A stretch of DNA of 64,000 nucleotides from an uncultured Kordia sp. (lineage in GTDB: Bacteria > Bacteroidota > Bacteroidia > Flavobacteriales > Flavobacteriaceae): assembly GCF_947489565.1 (NCBI RefSeq), contig NZ_CANLEA010000004.1:248001-312000 (forward strand), read 5' to 3'. The notes under the pieces are model-generated. The model was not told the origin of the DNA, ran no database searches, and saw only the letters and a program-made list of their open reading frames with translations. This document shows positions 51,629 to 61,429 of the stretch, in pieces. The position numbers and the translations under genes are program-made. Within the stretch, counting starts at the first letter, position 1. Every line of letters begins with the position of its first letter.

Positions 51629-52615
51629 TTAAAATCGTGTCATCACCGATTCGCAAACAATAAAATCTTTTGGATCATCTGCTCTAGTTTCCAATGCATG
51701 TACATCCACAGTTCGCAGAGTTACTGGATATGGTCCATCAATCACCAAAGCAGTTTTCGCACTTGCATTCCAACGTAAGAAGATCATAGAATGTTCAAAT
51801 TCGCCATTTCCTCTACGAATAAAGATGTCTCCAGGTTTTGGCGTATATACTTTTTGAGTGATTTCGTTTAAGAACCTATTTCTTCCATTATGATAATAGT
51901 ATGTTCGTTTTTTACTTTTGTAAATGGCATGTAACTGACTGGTGGCTACAATATCTCTAAATACCGTTTTCGATTTATTTTTAAAATCTTTCCAACAATC
52001 TGTTTCATGTAAATACCAGGAGGCAAATTCACTACACTCATAACTAATCCAACCTCTATATTTTGAGTTTTTACCATACTGATCATAACCTTCTGCACTT
52101 GTTCCGCTTTTCCCAATATCTTTTGCTGCCAATACTGCTGCAGGATGATTTCGACTTGTCAAACCTGCATATCGCATCATCTGACGCTCTATAAAAGGCG
52201 TTAGATATAATTCGTTATTTCCTGCTCTCAATACACGATTAATAATTGTATTTGATAATAAAGGAATATCTTTTTCTGCTCCAGAAACTACTTTATGATA
52301 ATGTACAATTAAAGTCATTCTACGAATATCAATACTACTTGATCCACCACTATTTTTCAGATAAATTTTATCCCAAAATGAACGATGATTCAAACTTCCC
52401 AATATTTGTAAATTATGCGTAGTATCTGGAAACTCAGTAATTTCAAGGGCATGCGTCCCTGTTCGCATCAGTTTGATGGGTAATTCAATTCGTCTACCTT
52501 CATAATTTTCAAAGATCAACTTTCGAGTCATATTACTACTCGCAGGTGTTTTGGTTTCTATTTTTAATGTAATGGATTGGGGCAGTTTTATGGAAGTTAA
52601 CGTTTTTGCTTGCAT
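51629..52615 (-). CDS. CHAP/NlpC-like cysteine amidase or peptidase (tentative)
   Basis: 328 aa. Nucleophile region WISYECSEFASWYLHETDC (Cys-Ser-Glu-Phe) at about 195, later GDIFIRRGNGEFEHSMIFLR (His) and VIDGPYPVTL: this fits the CHAP/NlpC-P60 fold with Cys, His and a polar residue. The N-terminal half (about 1-130) is a beta-rich domain. No signal peptide visible, so either cytoplasmic or exported by another route. Stands alone. Confidence 0.68.
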   Translation of the reverse strand: MQAKTLTSIKLPQSITLKIETKTPASSNMTRKLIFENYEGRRIELPIKLMRTGTHALEITEFPDTTHNLQILGSLNHRSFWDKIYLKNSGGSSSIDIRRMTLIVHYHKVVSGAEKDIPLLSNTIINRVLRAGNNELYLTPFIERQMMRYAGLTSRNHPAAVLAAKDIGKSGTSAEGYDQYGKNSKYRGWISYECSEFASWYLHETDCWKDFKNKSKTVFRDIVATSQLHAIYKSKKRTYYYHNGRNRFLNEITQKVYTPKPGDIFIRRGNGEFEHSMIFLRWNASAKTALVIDGPYPVTLRTVDVHALETRADDPKDFIVCESVMTRF

Positions 52616-52746
52616 GATGTACGATTTTTATGATTACAATTTTCCTCAAGTAAATATCAAAAATGTACACCAGAAATACTTCCATGAAAATCCCCAAATG
52701 AAAGCGTGTTTTCACCTTTTTTAATTCTTATTCGCACAAAAAGTTG

Positions 52747-52754
52747 TAATTTTG
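52747..52754 (+). promoter_or_regulatory. -7 promoter box for fumC
   Basis: TAATTTTG, perfect TAnnTTTG, 25 bp before the ATG; TTC at the -33 place is one base off TTG. Confidence 0.6.
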
Positions 52755-52779
52755 CACATCGAAAAAAATTAACAGGGCA

Positions 52780-54177
52780 ATGGAATACAGAATAGAAAAA
52801 GATACAATGGGCGAAGTACAAGTTCCTTCAGACAAACTTTGGGGAGCACAAACGGAACGTTCAAGAAATAATTTTAAAATTGGTGCACCAGGAAGTATGC
52901 CACTAGAAGTTGTATACGGTTTTGCTTATTTGAAAAAAGCTGCTGCTTTTACAAACTGTGAATTAGGTGTGTTACCAATTGAAAAAAGAGATTTAATTGC
53001 AACTGTTTGTGAAGAAATCTTAGCAGGAAAGCACGATGATCAATTTCCATTAGTGGTGTGGCAAACTGGTTCTGGAACGCAATCAAACATGAATGTCAAC
53101 GAAGTGATTGCCAACAGAGCACATCAATTGGCAGGAAAGAAGATTGGTGAAGGCGAAAAAACCATTCAACCAAATGACGACGTAAACAAATCGCAATCGT
53201 CAAATGATACATTTCCAACAGGAATGCACATTGCGGCGTATAAGAAAATTGTAGAAAATACCATTCCAGGTGTAACACAATTACGTGATACCTTAAAAAA
53301 GAAATCAGAAGAGTTTAAAAATGTTGTAAAAATCGGTAGAACGCATTTAATGGATGCGACACCATTGACATTAGGACAAGAATTCTCTGGATATGTTTCT
53401 CAATTAGACCACGGATTAAGAGCTTTAGAAAACACGTTACCACACTTAAGCGAATTGGCTTTAGGAGGAACTGCTGTTGGAACAGGATTAAATACACCAA
53501 AAGGATATGCAAAGCGTGTTTCCGAATTCATCGCACGTTTTACAGAATTACCTTTTATTACTGCTGAAAATAAATTTGAAGCCTTGGCTGCTCACGATGC
53601 AATGGTGGAAACACATGGCGCATTAAAACAATTAGCAGTTTCTATCAATAAAATTGCAAATGATATTCGTTTAATGGCTTCAGGACCTCGTTCAGGAATT
53701 GGAGAATTAATTATTCCGGCTAACGAACCAGGAAGTTCTATCATGCCAGGAAAAGTAAATCCAACACAATGCGAAGCTATTACCATGGTTTGTGCACAAG
53801 TAATGGGGAACGATGTTGCCGTTACTATTGGAGGTACTCAAGGACACTATGAACTGAATGTTTTCAAACCAATGATGATTGCCAACGTATTACAATCGGC
53901 ACAATTAATTGGTGATGCCTGTGTAAGTTTTGAAGAAAACTGTGCTGCGGGAATTCAGCCAAATCACGGACGTATTACAGAGTTGGTAAACAATTCTTTA
54001 ATGTTGGTGACAGCTTTAAACACGAAAATCGGATATTACAAAGCTGCTGAAATTGCAAACACAGCACATCAAAACGGAACCACGTTGCGTGAAGAAGCTA
54101 TCAATTTAGGCTACGTAACTCCTGAAGAATATGACGAATGGGTAAAACCAGAAAACATGGTTGGCGCAATGAAATAA
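52780..54177 (+). CDS. fumC: Class II fumarate hydratase
   Basis: Converts fumarate to malate in the TCA cycle; homotetramer, no Fe-S cluster. 465 aa, standard length. Motifs: [40 protein letters not shown], and the signature [16 protein letters not shown]. All catalytic residues visible (Ser of the SS loop, His of GRTHLMD). Single-gene unit with its own promoter box and terminator. Confidence 0.97.
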   Translation: MEYRIEKDTMGEVQVPSDKLWGAQTERSRNNFKIGAPGSMPLEVVYGFAYLKKAAAFTNCELGVLPIEKRDLIATVCEEILAGKHDDQFPLVVWQTGSGTQSNMNVNEVIANRAHQLAGKKIGEGEKTIQPNDDVNKSQSSNDTFPTGMHIAAYKKIVENTIPGVTQLRDTLKKKSEEFKNVVKIGRTHLMDATPLTLGQEFSGYVSQLDHGLRALENTLPHLSELALGGTAVGTGLNTPKGYAKRVSEFIARFTELPFITAENKFEALAAHDAMVETHGALKQLAVSINKIANDIRLMASGPRSGIGELIIPANEPGSSIMPGKVNPTQCEAITMVCAQVMGNDVAVTIGGTQGHYELNVFKPMMIANVLQSAQLIGDACVSFEENCAAGIQPNHGRITELVNNSLMLVTALNTKIGYYKAAEIANTAHQNGTTLREEAINLGYVTPEEYDEWVKPENMVGAMK

Positions 54178-54200
54178 GCGTTTCTAACAAACATATATTG

Positions 54201-54234
54201 AAAAACCGCACTAAATTATTTAGTGCGGTTTTTT
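54201..54234. terminator. Bidirectional terminator
   Basis: AACCGCACTAAA pairs with TTTAGTGCGGTT, T and A runs on either side; between convergent fumC and carbonic anhydrase genes. Confidence 0.9.
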
Positions 54235-54258
54235 GCTTCTTTCTATGAATTCTTTGTG

Positions 54259-54915
54259 CTATCTACAAGGAGATTTGTCAATAAATTCAACTTTTCCACT
54301 TGCTAAATGATAATATGCCGTTTCAATTTTAACGGTAGGCTTCTTTCCTCCTTCTGGGTTCACTGCGTTTCTAATAATTGTAGAACATCTTTTTAGTTCG
54401 TCTACAGTATGAAAAACATTTTCTTTCGTTACTTCTTCTAAACCAGATTCGGATTTGCAATTACACGCATTGACAGCTGGCAAAATATGTCCTACCAGTT
54501 GATTCAAATTATCGCTTCCAGCATTACCTCCTTTGATAGCAGCATCAACAGCGCCACATTTTTCATGCCCTAAGACTAAAATATATTGGCAACCTAATTG
54601 AGCAATTGCAAACTCAATACTTGCTATAGAAGAAATGTTGGCTATATTTCCTGCCACGCGCACCACAAATAAATCCGAAACACCTGTATCAAAAATTAGT
54701 TCTGGCGGAACTCTACTATCTGCGCAGCTTAATATAATTGCAAATGGTTCCTGCCCTTTTTCTTTAGTACATTCTCTTCGACCTTTTGATTGATTAGGAT
54801 GATCTGGTTCATCTTTAACATAACGCTCATTTCCTTTTTCTAAACGTTCTCTAATTTTTTTAAAATCGCTACGGTCTTCAAAATTACCCGGACAACTTTT
54901 TTCTTCAGTGCTCAT
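54259..54915 (-). CDS. Beta-class carbonic anhydrase
   Basis: 218 aa. Zinc ligands and dyad: ILSCADSRVPPELIF (Cys; Asp-Arg pair) and LGHEKCGAVDAA (His, Cys). No signal peptide, so cytoplasmic. Interconverts CO2 and bicarbonate. The leader carries an inverted repeat (next entry). The bestrophin gene lies upstream on the same strand but 140 bp away with its own start. Confidence 0.95.
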   Translation of the reverse strand: MSTEEKSCPGNFEDRSDFKKIRERLEKGNERYVKDEPDHPNQSKGRRECTKEKGQEPFAIILSCADSRVPPELIFDTGVSDLFVVRVAGNIANISSIASIEFAIAQLGCQYILVLGHEKCGAVDAAIKGGNAGSDNLNQLVGHILPAVNACNCKSESGLEEVTKENVFHTVDELKRCSTIIRNAVNPEGGKKPTVKIETAYYHLASGKVEFIDKSPCR

Positions 54916-54928
54916 AATATGATTGTAT

Positions 54929-54964
54929 TTGGTTAGTTAAAACTTTCTCTATAAAGCTAACCAA
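54929..54964 (-). promoter_or_regulatory. Inverted repeat in the carbonic anhydrase leader
   Basis: TTGGTTAG and CTAACCAA, perfect 8-bp arms with a 20-nt spacer; 14 bp before the start. Operator or mRNA hairpin. Confidence 0.45.
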
Positions 54965-55055
54965 AAAACAATTTTGTAAGAAAAAAATTGCATGAATGCA
55001 GATTTTCATAGAATGAATAAAGAAAAACACAGAACGAACATAATAACTAACAAGC

Positions 55056-56159
55056 CTACATTACAATATCATTTTTCCAAACATACGGAGCTGGAATGTC
55101 GGTATCGTCAATTAGTTGTCTGATATCAATTTCAATTCCGCGACTCATATCTGTAATTGGCACATCATTTGGTCCGCCTTCAAACGGGTTTTCTGTATTT
55201 TCTCCAATAGCTTCCATCGTATGGAAAACCCACGCCAATAAAGCACTAAACGGAATGGAAAACCATTCAAAATGACTAGCAATAAATTCTTGGATTTTAT
55301 GAACGGTAGACGAATTGGATTCATGTGTTGCCAAATCTTTTAAAATACTATCGCCAATTCCTTCAAAACCATCCATAATTCCAAACGGAAGTAAAATGAT
55401 AAAAACCCAAACAAAAATATAATTCAACGTAGCAAACTGTCTTGGATATGGAAAATTTTTGATTCGCTCACTTTTTCCTTGTAAAGTGTAAAACTCTACC
55501 AATATATTGGTCATTTCCATATGACGAAAATCATCGATCAATCCTTTAGTTTTCAGTTCCTTTAGTCGTTTCGATTGAATTCCTAATAATTGAGAAGCCT
55601 GATTTCCTTTTGCAAATATTTCATCCTGTTCTTGTTCAGAAATATAAGCGCTAATAACTTCCAAAATAGGTTCTTGATCTTCACAAACTCTATATTGTTT
55701 AGAACGAAATTCCTTATTAGAGCGCTTACTTTTTAAATGCATTTCCCAAGGTTTGTCCTTTCGTAACTGATAGCGCAAAGCGGTCAACCAAGCTACATGT
55801 CTGTGCACTAACTCGCGCTTTATCGTTTGCAATTCATTTTCTTCTAAAGTGTCAGAAGCAAAATCGTTCGTAATATAATCTTTCACCATAATGGTCCAAG
55901 AACGTGACGCATTGACAATTCCTCCCCAAATTTTGCGCGCTTCCCACAAACGATCATACGAAGCGTTGTTTTTAAAACTGACAATAAAAGCAACTGCTGT
56001 ACCCAAAACGCCCAATGGCAACCAAGGAACTCGTAACCATTTCATTCCAATGACATCAAATAAAATTACAGGAATCGTAGCAAGAATAAGAAATAAAAAA
56101 ATATGGCGACGTGTCCATTTTAAAACACCTTTGATGGGAAATATTCGTCTTGTATACAT
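55056..56159 (-). CDS. Bestrophin-family channel protein
   Basis: About 367 aa from MYTRRIFPIKGVLKWTRRHI (ATG at 56159; an ATG 11 codons upstream adds little). Helices near 20-60 (FLFLILATIPVILFDVIGMK; WLPLGVLGTAVAFIVSF), NNASYDRLWEARKIWGGIVN as the bestrophin/UPF0187 signature, and a later pair near 240-275. Bacterial bestrophins pass cations or anions, bicarbonate included. Its place beside a carbonic anhydrase gene fits inorganic-carbon or pH handling. Confidence 0.9.
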   Translation of the reverse strand: MYTRRIFPIKGVLKWTRRHIFLFLILATIPVILFDVIGMKWLRVPWLPLGVLGTAVAFIVSFKNNASYDRLWEARKIWGGIVNASRSWTIMVKDYITNDFASDTLEENELQTIKRELVHRHVAWLTALRYQLRKDKPWEMHLKSKRSNKEFRSKQYRVCEDQEPILEVISAYISEQEQDEIFAKGNQASQLLGIQSKRLKELKTKGLIDDFRHMEMTNILVEFYTLQGKSERIKNFPYPRQFATLNYIFVWVFIILLPFGIMDGFEGIGDSILKDLATHESNSSTVHKIQEFIASHFEWFSIPFSALLAWVFHTMEAIGENTENPFEGGPNDVPITDMSRGIEIDIRQLIDDTDIPAPYVWKNDIVM

Positions 56160-56280
56160 AAAATTGGTTGTATTAGTCTGAGAAAGATACAAAAACCATC
56201 ATAACTGTAAACATATAGGAAATAGATGGCATACAATAGGTATAATCAGCAAATATAAAATAGTTTAAAGCGATGTTAAT

Positions 56281-56405
56281 TTGACTGGAACTACCTATTG
56301 GATTGATTATAATAGTTTCCATCCAACAGAACCGCAAGCTATTCATATTTGGATGCTGAAGGTAAATGGGTTTATATAAAAAACGCTTTGGTTTCTAAAA
56401 TTTAA
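56281..56405 (+). pseudogene. Short coding remnant upstream of purL
   Basis: One frame gives FPSNRTASYSYLDAEGKWVY and IKNALVSKI before a stop; another gives TGTTYWIDYNSFHP over the left part. The two read as frameshifted ends of one lost gene. No start codon. No family could be named. Confidence 0.35.
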
Positions 56406-56429
56406 GCATTTCAAACATATATCATTTAA

Positions 56430-56454
56430 AAAGTAGCGCTATGCTACTTTTTTT
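56430..56454 (+). terminator. Hairpin terminator
   Basis: AAAGTAGC pairs with GCTACTTT around 5 nt, then a T run; it follows the remnant, which supports a once-transcribed gene there. Confidence 0.7.
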
Positions 56455-56687
56455 ATTTCTAGTCAATTTAGCTTGCAAAATTACTTGCGAAGTCTACAAC
56501 TAACATTCAAAAAACAAAAAGTAAGGCGTATCTAACCATCTAAAAATCTAACAGCACAGCGCCTCTAAAAACAAGCTGTTCAAAACCTCGTGAATAACTC
56601 CTAAATTATAGTATCAATTTTAAGTTAAAATATCAGCAAATACATTAAATTTGCGTTTTCAAAACAACAACACACAAAAATTACATA

Positions 56688-59600
56688 ATGATTCATTTCT
56701 TTGGAAACGCACACAGCAAAGTTTTTGCTGTACAAACAGTAAAAGAATTATCAACAGAAAACGTTGCAAAATTGAACTGGCTTTTTGGCAACGTCGCAAA
56801 AATAGAACAAGCATCATTGGATGCTTTTTTTGTTGGCCCTAGAGCAGCTATGATTACTCCTTGGAGTACCAACGCTGTAGAAATTACCCAAAATATGGGC
56901 GTTGAAGGTATTATCAGAATTGAAGAGTTTAATGCTGTGGCGGAAGATTTTTCAGATTTTGATCCGATGATTTCTCAAAAATTCAACGGTTTGCATCAAG
57001 ATACTTTTACGATTGATATTGAGCCTGAAGCTATTTTGGATATTGATGATATTGCTGCCTACAATGAGCAAGAAGGTTTGGCATTGAGTACCGAAGAAAT
57101 TGAATATTTAGACAATCTTTCTAAAAAATTAGGCAGAAAGCTTACAGATTCTGAAGTTTTCGGGTTTTCTCAAGTAAACTCAGAACATTGCCGACACAAA
57201 ATTTTCAATGGAACATTTGTAATTGATGGAGAAGAAAAACCAACTTCACTATTCAAACTTATCAAAGAAACATCGAAACAACATCCAAACGATATTGTTT
57301 CTGCTTATAAAGACAATGTAGCCTTTATCAAAGGGCCAAAAGTGGAGCAGTTTGCACCAAAAACGGCTGACAAACCAGATTTTTACGAAACGCAAGAATT
57401 TGAATCTGTGATTTCACTAAAAGCGGAAACACACAATTTCCCAACAACTGTAGAACCTTTTAATGGAGCTGCCACTGGTTCTGGTGGAGAAATTAGAGAT
57501 AGACTTGCTGGCGGACAAGGTTCGTTGCCATTAGCAGGAACAGCAGTGTATATGACTTCTTATTCTCGATTGGAAGAAGGCAGATATTGGGAAGAAAAAT
57601 TCAAAGCTAGAAAATGGCTGTACCAAACACCAATGGACATCTTAATCAAAGCATCTAATGGAGCTTCTGATTTTGGAAATAAATTTGGACAACCACTCAT
57701 TTGTGGTTCTGTTTTGACCTTTGAACACGAAGAAAACTCGTCTTCTAGTTCTGCAAAAGCCAGAAAATTGGGATATGACAAAGTTATCATGCAAGCTGGT
57801 GGAATTGGTTACGGAAAAGCATCTCAAGCCATAAAAGACACTCCAAAAACTGGAGACAAAGTAGTGATTCTAGGTGGAGAAAATTACCGCATCGGAATGG
57901 GAGGTGCCGCAGTTTCTTCTGCAGATACAGGTGCTTTCTCAACAGGAATCGAATTAAATGCTGTACAACGTTCCAATCCGGAAATGCAAAAACGTGCCGC
58001 CAATGCAATTCGTGGAATGGTAGAAAGTGACGAAAATTATATTGTTTCGATTCACGATCATGGAGCTGGTGGACATTTAAATTGCTTGTCTGAACTTGTG
58101 GAAGAAACAGGTGGAAAAATTGATTTAGATAAGTTGCCTGTGGGCGATCCAACATTGTCTGCTAAAGAAATCATCGGAAACGAATCACAAGAACGTATGG
58201 GATTGGTCATTGCCGAAGAACATATTGAAACACTCAACAAAATTGCAGAACGTGAACGCTCACCAATGTATACCGTTGGAGATGTGACTGGTGACGATCG
58301 TTTTACGTTTGAATCAGCAACCAAAGGTGACAAACCAATGGATTTAGCGTTGAGCGATATGTTTGGAAGTTCGCCAAAAACCATCATGACAGACACTACT
58401 GTTAAAAGAAATTATAAAAACCCAAGATATAAAACCAAAAATTTACACATTTATCTCGATCAAGTATTGCAGTTAGAAGCAGTTGCTTGTAAAGATTGGT
58501 TGACGAATAAAGTGGACCGTTGTGTTGGTGGAAAAGTTGCCAAACAACAATGCGTAGGTACATTACAAATTCCGTTGAATAATGTTGGTGTCATGGCACT
58601 AGATTATAATGGTAAAGAAGGAATTGCAACGTCTATTGGACATTCGCCAATTTCTGGATTGATACATCCTGAAGCGGGAAGTCGCAATTCAATCACAGAA
58701 GCTTTAACAAACATCATTTGGGCACCATTAAAAGATGGTTTGCAAAGTGTTTCGTTGTCTGCAAACTGGATGTGGCCATGTAAAAATGAAGGTGAAGATG
58801 CGCGTTTATATGAGGCTGTTAAAGCGATTTCAGAGTTTTCTATCGATTTAGGAATTAACGTTCCAACTGGAAAAGATTCTTTATCAATGAAACAGAAATA
58901 TGGTGACGATGAAGTAATTTCTCCAGGAACCGTTGTCATTTCTGCGGCAGCAAATTGTAATGAAATTAGCAAAGTGGTAGAGCCCGTTTTACAACTAGAT
59001 GGTGGAAATATCTACTATATTAATATTTCACAAGACAATTTTAAATTAGGTGGAAGTTCGTTCAATCAAACATTAAATGCGATTGGAAATGAAGCGCCAA
59101 ATGTAACAAATGCTGCGTATGTAAAAACTGTTTTCAACACGATTCAAAACTTAATTAAAGAAGATAAAATTGCAGCTGGTCATGATGTCGCTTCTGGCGG
59201 ATTGATCACTACGCTACTTGAAATGTGTTTTGCGGATGTTAATCTAGGTGCAAACCTTGACATTTCTGATTTAGCAGAAGAAGATTCAATCAAAGTATTA
59301 TTTGCTGAAAATGCTGGAATCGTTTTCCAAGCGGATGCAAGTGTAGAGGAAACATTGACCGCAAACAACATTGCCTTTTTCAATATTGGAAATGTTACCA
59401 ATACTGCAACTGTCAACATTAAAAATCACGAAGATAGTTTTACATTTGATGTTGCAGAGAAAAGAGATACTTGGTACAAAACCTCTTTCCTACTCGATCA
59501 AAAACAAACTGCAAATGGTTTGGCACAAGATCGTTACGACAATTATAAAAATCAACCTTTACAATATACATTTCCTAGTCATTTCACTGGCAAACTAAGT

Positions 59601-60434
59601 GACGTCATTGCGAACAGCGTGAAGCAATCTGCTGCGAATAATGAGATTACTTCGTCGCAAACTCCTCGTAATGACGTAAAACGACCACTTGCAGCAATCA
59701 TCCGTGAGAAAGGTTCAAATTCTGAACGTGAAATGGCAAATGCAATGTATTTAGCTGGTTTTGATGTAAAAGATGTACACATGACCGATTTAATCTCGGG
59801 ACGTGAAACACTAGAAGACATTCAGTTTATTGGTGCTGTTGGAGGATTTTCAAATTCAGATGTATTAGGTTCTGCCAAAGGTTGGGCTGGTGCATTTTTA
59901 TACAATGAAAAAGCAAATACAGCCTTGAAAAACTTCTTTAAAAGAGAAGACACACTTTCTGTGGGAATCTGTAATGGTTGTCAATTGTTTATGGAATTGG
60001 AAGTCATCAATCCAGATCATGACGAACATGGAAAAATGACGTATAATGATTCTCAAAAACACGAAAGTGCCTTTACTTCTGTAAAAATTCAAGAGAACAA
60101 TTCGGTAATGCTTTCTACCTTAGCGGGAACGACTTTAGGTGTTTGGATTTCTCATGGAGAAGGGAAATTTAAACTTCCATACGAAGAAAGTAAATATGAT
60201 ATTGTTGCTACATATGGTTATGAAGGTTATCCTTCAAATCCAAATGGTTCTGACTTTAATACCGCAATGATGTGCGATACAACAGGAAGACACTTAGTGA
60301 CCATGCCACATATTGAACGTTCTACATTCCAGTGGAATTGGGCAAACTATCCAGCAGGAAGAAAAGATGAAGTTTCTCCTTGGTTAGAAGCATTTGTCAA
60401 TGCAAGATTATGGATTGAAGCAAAGAATAAATAA
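56688..60434 (+). CDS. purL: Phosphoribosylformylglycinamidine synthase, large single-chain form
   Basis: Fourth step of purine synthesis: FGAR + glutamine + ATP to FGAM. 1248 aa, normal for the single-chain type. Order: N-terminal domain (1-150), linker with SQVNSEHCRHKIFNGTFV, first FGAM domain (AETHNFPTTVEPFNGAATGS), second half (about 600-970), and the glutaminase domain from about 1000 (AAIIREKGSNSEREMANAMY; nucleophile VGICNGCQLF; C-terminal His of MPHIERSTFQW). Residues about 973-997 are coded by a palindromic repeat inserted in the linker before the glutaminase domain. All catalytic residues remain. Confidence 0.97.
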   Translation: MIHFFGNAHSKVFAVQTVKELSTENVAKLNWLFGNVAKIEQASLDAFFVGPRAAMITPWSTNAVEITQNMGVEGIIRIEEFNAVAEDFSDFDPMISQKFNGLHQDTFTIDIEPEAILDIDDIAAYNEQEGLALSTEEIEYLDNLSKKLGRKLTDSEVFGFSQVNSEHCRHKIFNGTFVIDGEEKPTSLFKLIKETSKQHPNDIVSAYKDNVAFIKGPKVEQFAPKTADKPDFYETQEFESVISLKAETHNFPTTVEPFNGAATGSGGEIRDRLAGGQGSLPLAGTAVYMTSYSRLEEGRYWEEKFKARKWLYQTPMDILIKASNGASDFGNKFGQPLICGSVLTFEHEENSSSSSAKARKLGYDKVIMQAGGIGYGKASQAIKDTPKTGDKVVILGGENYRIGMGGAAVSSADTGAFSTGIELNAVQRSNPEMQKRAANAIRGMVESDENYIVSIHDHGAGGHLNCLSELVEETGGKIDLDKLPVGDPTLSAKEIIGNESQERMGLVIAEEHIETLNKIAERERSPMYTVGDVTGDDRFTFESATKGDKPMDLALSDMFGSSPKTIMTDTTVKRNYKNPRYKTKNLHIYLDQVLQLEAVACKDWLTNKVDRCVGGKVAKQQCVGTLQIPLNNVGVMALDYNGKEGIATSIGHSPISGLIHPEAGSRNSITEALTNIIWAPLKDGLQSVSLSANWMWPCKNEGEDARLYEAVKAISEFSIDLGINVPTGKDSLSMKQKYGDDEVISPGTVVISAAANCNEISKVVEPVLQLDGGNIYYINISQDNFKLGGSSFNQTLNAIGNEAPNVTNAAYVKTVFNTIQNLIKEDKIAAGHDVASGGLITTLLEMCFADVNLGANLDISDLAEEDSIKVLFAENAGIVFQADASVEETLTANNIAFFNIGNVTNTATVNIKNHEDSFTFDVAEKRDTWYKTSFLLDQKQTANGLAQDRYDNYKNQPLQYTFPSHFTGKLSDVIANSVKQSAANNEITSSQTPRNDVKRPLAAIIREKGSNSEREMANAMYLAGFDVKDVHMTDLISGRETLEDIQFIGAVGGFSNSDVLGSAKGWAGAFLYNEKANTALKNFFKREDTLSVGICNGCQLFMELEVINPDHDEHGKMTYNDSQKHESAFTSVKIQENNSVMLSTLAGTTLGVWISHGEGKFKLPYEESKYDIVATYGYEGYPSNPNGSDFNTAMMCDTTGRHLVTMPHIERSTFQWNWANYPAGRKDEVSPWLEAFVNARLWIEAKNK
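59604..59676. repeat. REP/RPE-like palindromic element inserted in frame in purL
   Basis: CGTCATTGCGAACAGC, GAAGCAATCT, then AGATTACTTCGTCGC and CGTAATGACG: a 73-bp imperfect palindrome of the type (GTCATTGCGA ... TCGCAATGAC) known as a dispersed bacterial repeat. It adds about 25 codons without a stop or frame change. Confidence 0.85.
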
Positions 60435-60444
60435 GATTCACTTG

Positions 60445-61110
60445 ATGAAAAGATTGCTTTTACTTGTATTTTTTGGAAGTATCGTACTTGGTTGTGATAA
60501 AAAACAAATACCTACAAAACAAACGTCTGTAAGTGTTTTAAAGCCAAGTTATGGATTTCACTTAGATGCTCTCATTGATGAATTTGGCAAATTAGCTGAT
60601 TCAACATTCAATGATTCCAAAGATTTAAAATCAATCCTAAATTTTAAAGTCATTGATCAAAACGGAAACATTAAGCCTATTGGTATGGAAAAAGCACTCA
60701 AATTGTATCTTTCCAACACAAAAGACAATACGCCAGAAGTGTATCCAATTTTTGAAATTAAAAATACTTCGAAAGCCATTTTACCTGTTTTTGGGAAAGG
60801 ACTCTGGGACAAAATTTGGGCAAAAGTAATTGTAGATAGAAAAACATTGAAAGTCGTTCAGATTGAGTTCGATCATAAAGGGGAAACTCCTGGTTTGGGA
60901 GCAAATATGAGCAAAGTTGAATTTGAATCTCAATTTGTGGGAAGTGTATTAAGTTTAGAAAGCTCAAATTATGCACTTTACAAAAGGGATGAACAATTGA
61001 TGAGTGGAAATTCTAAAATTGATGTTATTTCGGGTGCTACCATTACTAGTAAGGGCGCAATTGAAATGCTCAACAAAGGTTTATTAAAATACAAAGCATA
61101 TCTAGATTAG
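60445..61110 (+). CDS. FMN-binding domain lipoprotein (RnfG/NqrC-like)
   Basis: About 221 aa from MKRLLLLVFFGSIVLGCDKK (ATG at 60445; the longer frame overlaps purL). Lipobox Cys in LGC. The FMN-binding domain has GKGLWDKIWAKVIVD, HKGETPGLGANMS and the covalent-FMN motif SGATITSKG (Thr attaches FMN). It stands apart from any Rnf/Nqr operon, so it may serve another flavin-based electron path at the membrane outside face. Follows purL by 10 nt and may be co-transcribed. Confidence 0.86.
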   Translation: MKRLLLLVFFGSIVLGCDKKQIPTKQTSVSVLKPSYGFHLDALIDEFGKLADSTFNDSKDLKSILNFKVIDQNGNIKPIGMEKALKLYLSNTKDNTPEVYPIFEIKNTSKAILPVFGKGLWDKIWAKVIVDRKTLKVVQIEFDHKGETPGLGANMSKVEFESQFVGSVLSLESSNYALYKRDEQLMSGNSKIDVISGATITSKGAIEMLNKGLLKYKAYLD

Positions 61111-61142
61111 TTCATCATATCACAACATATAAAATACATATT

Positions 61143-61173
61143 AAAAGACCTGCTTTACGGTGGGTCTTTTTTT
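61143..61173 (+). terminator. Terminator after the FMN-binding gene
   Basis: AAAAGACC-TGC and GGTGGGTCTTTT arms with a T run. Confidence 0.72.
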
Positions 61174-61429
61174 GTATATCATTGAATTTTATTAAATCTA
61201 TATTTTTATAATTTCAAAAATGTATCACTTTGACTTTTCTAAAAGAAACTTCATACAATTTCACACAAAGAATAGCGCTCTAATTCGTCACTATTATAGG
61301 TTAATTCATCACAAAGTCATATATGATGGTGTTTTTGCGGCTTTTTATTTTTTTAATTTGCGCTTTCATTTAACAAATAGTTACTTGAATTTCTTTCCAA
61401 AAAATACTCCAAATAATAAATTCACCACA

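Larger units (their letters stand above)
56193..56687. other. Intergenic region before purL
   Basis: 495 bp. It holds the coding remnant above, a hairpin terminator and a -7-like box TAAATTTG at 56646-56653 that fits TAnnTTTG and lies 34 bp before the purL ATG. I saw no purine riboswitch core. Confidence 0.5.

Noticed and set aside
53096-53786. Several open frames antisense to fumC and purL
   Set aside because: Antisense shadows of strongly coding genes.
56193-56687. Purine riboswitch before purL
   Set aside because: No conserved three-way-junction core could be found; only a promoter-like box and a terminator.
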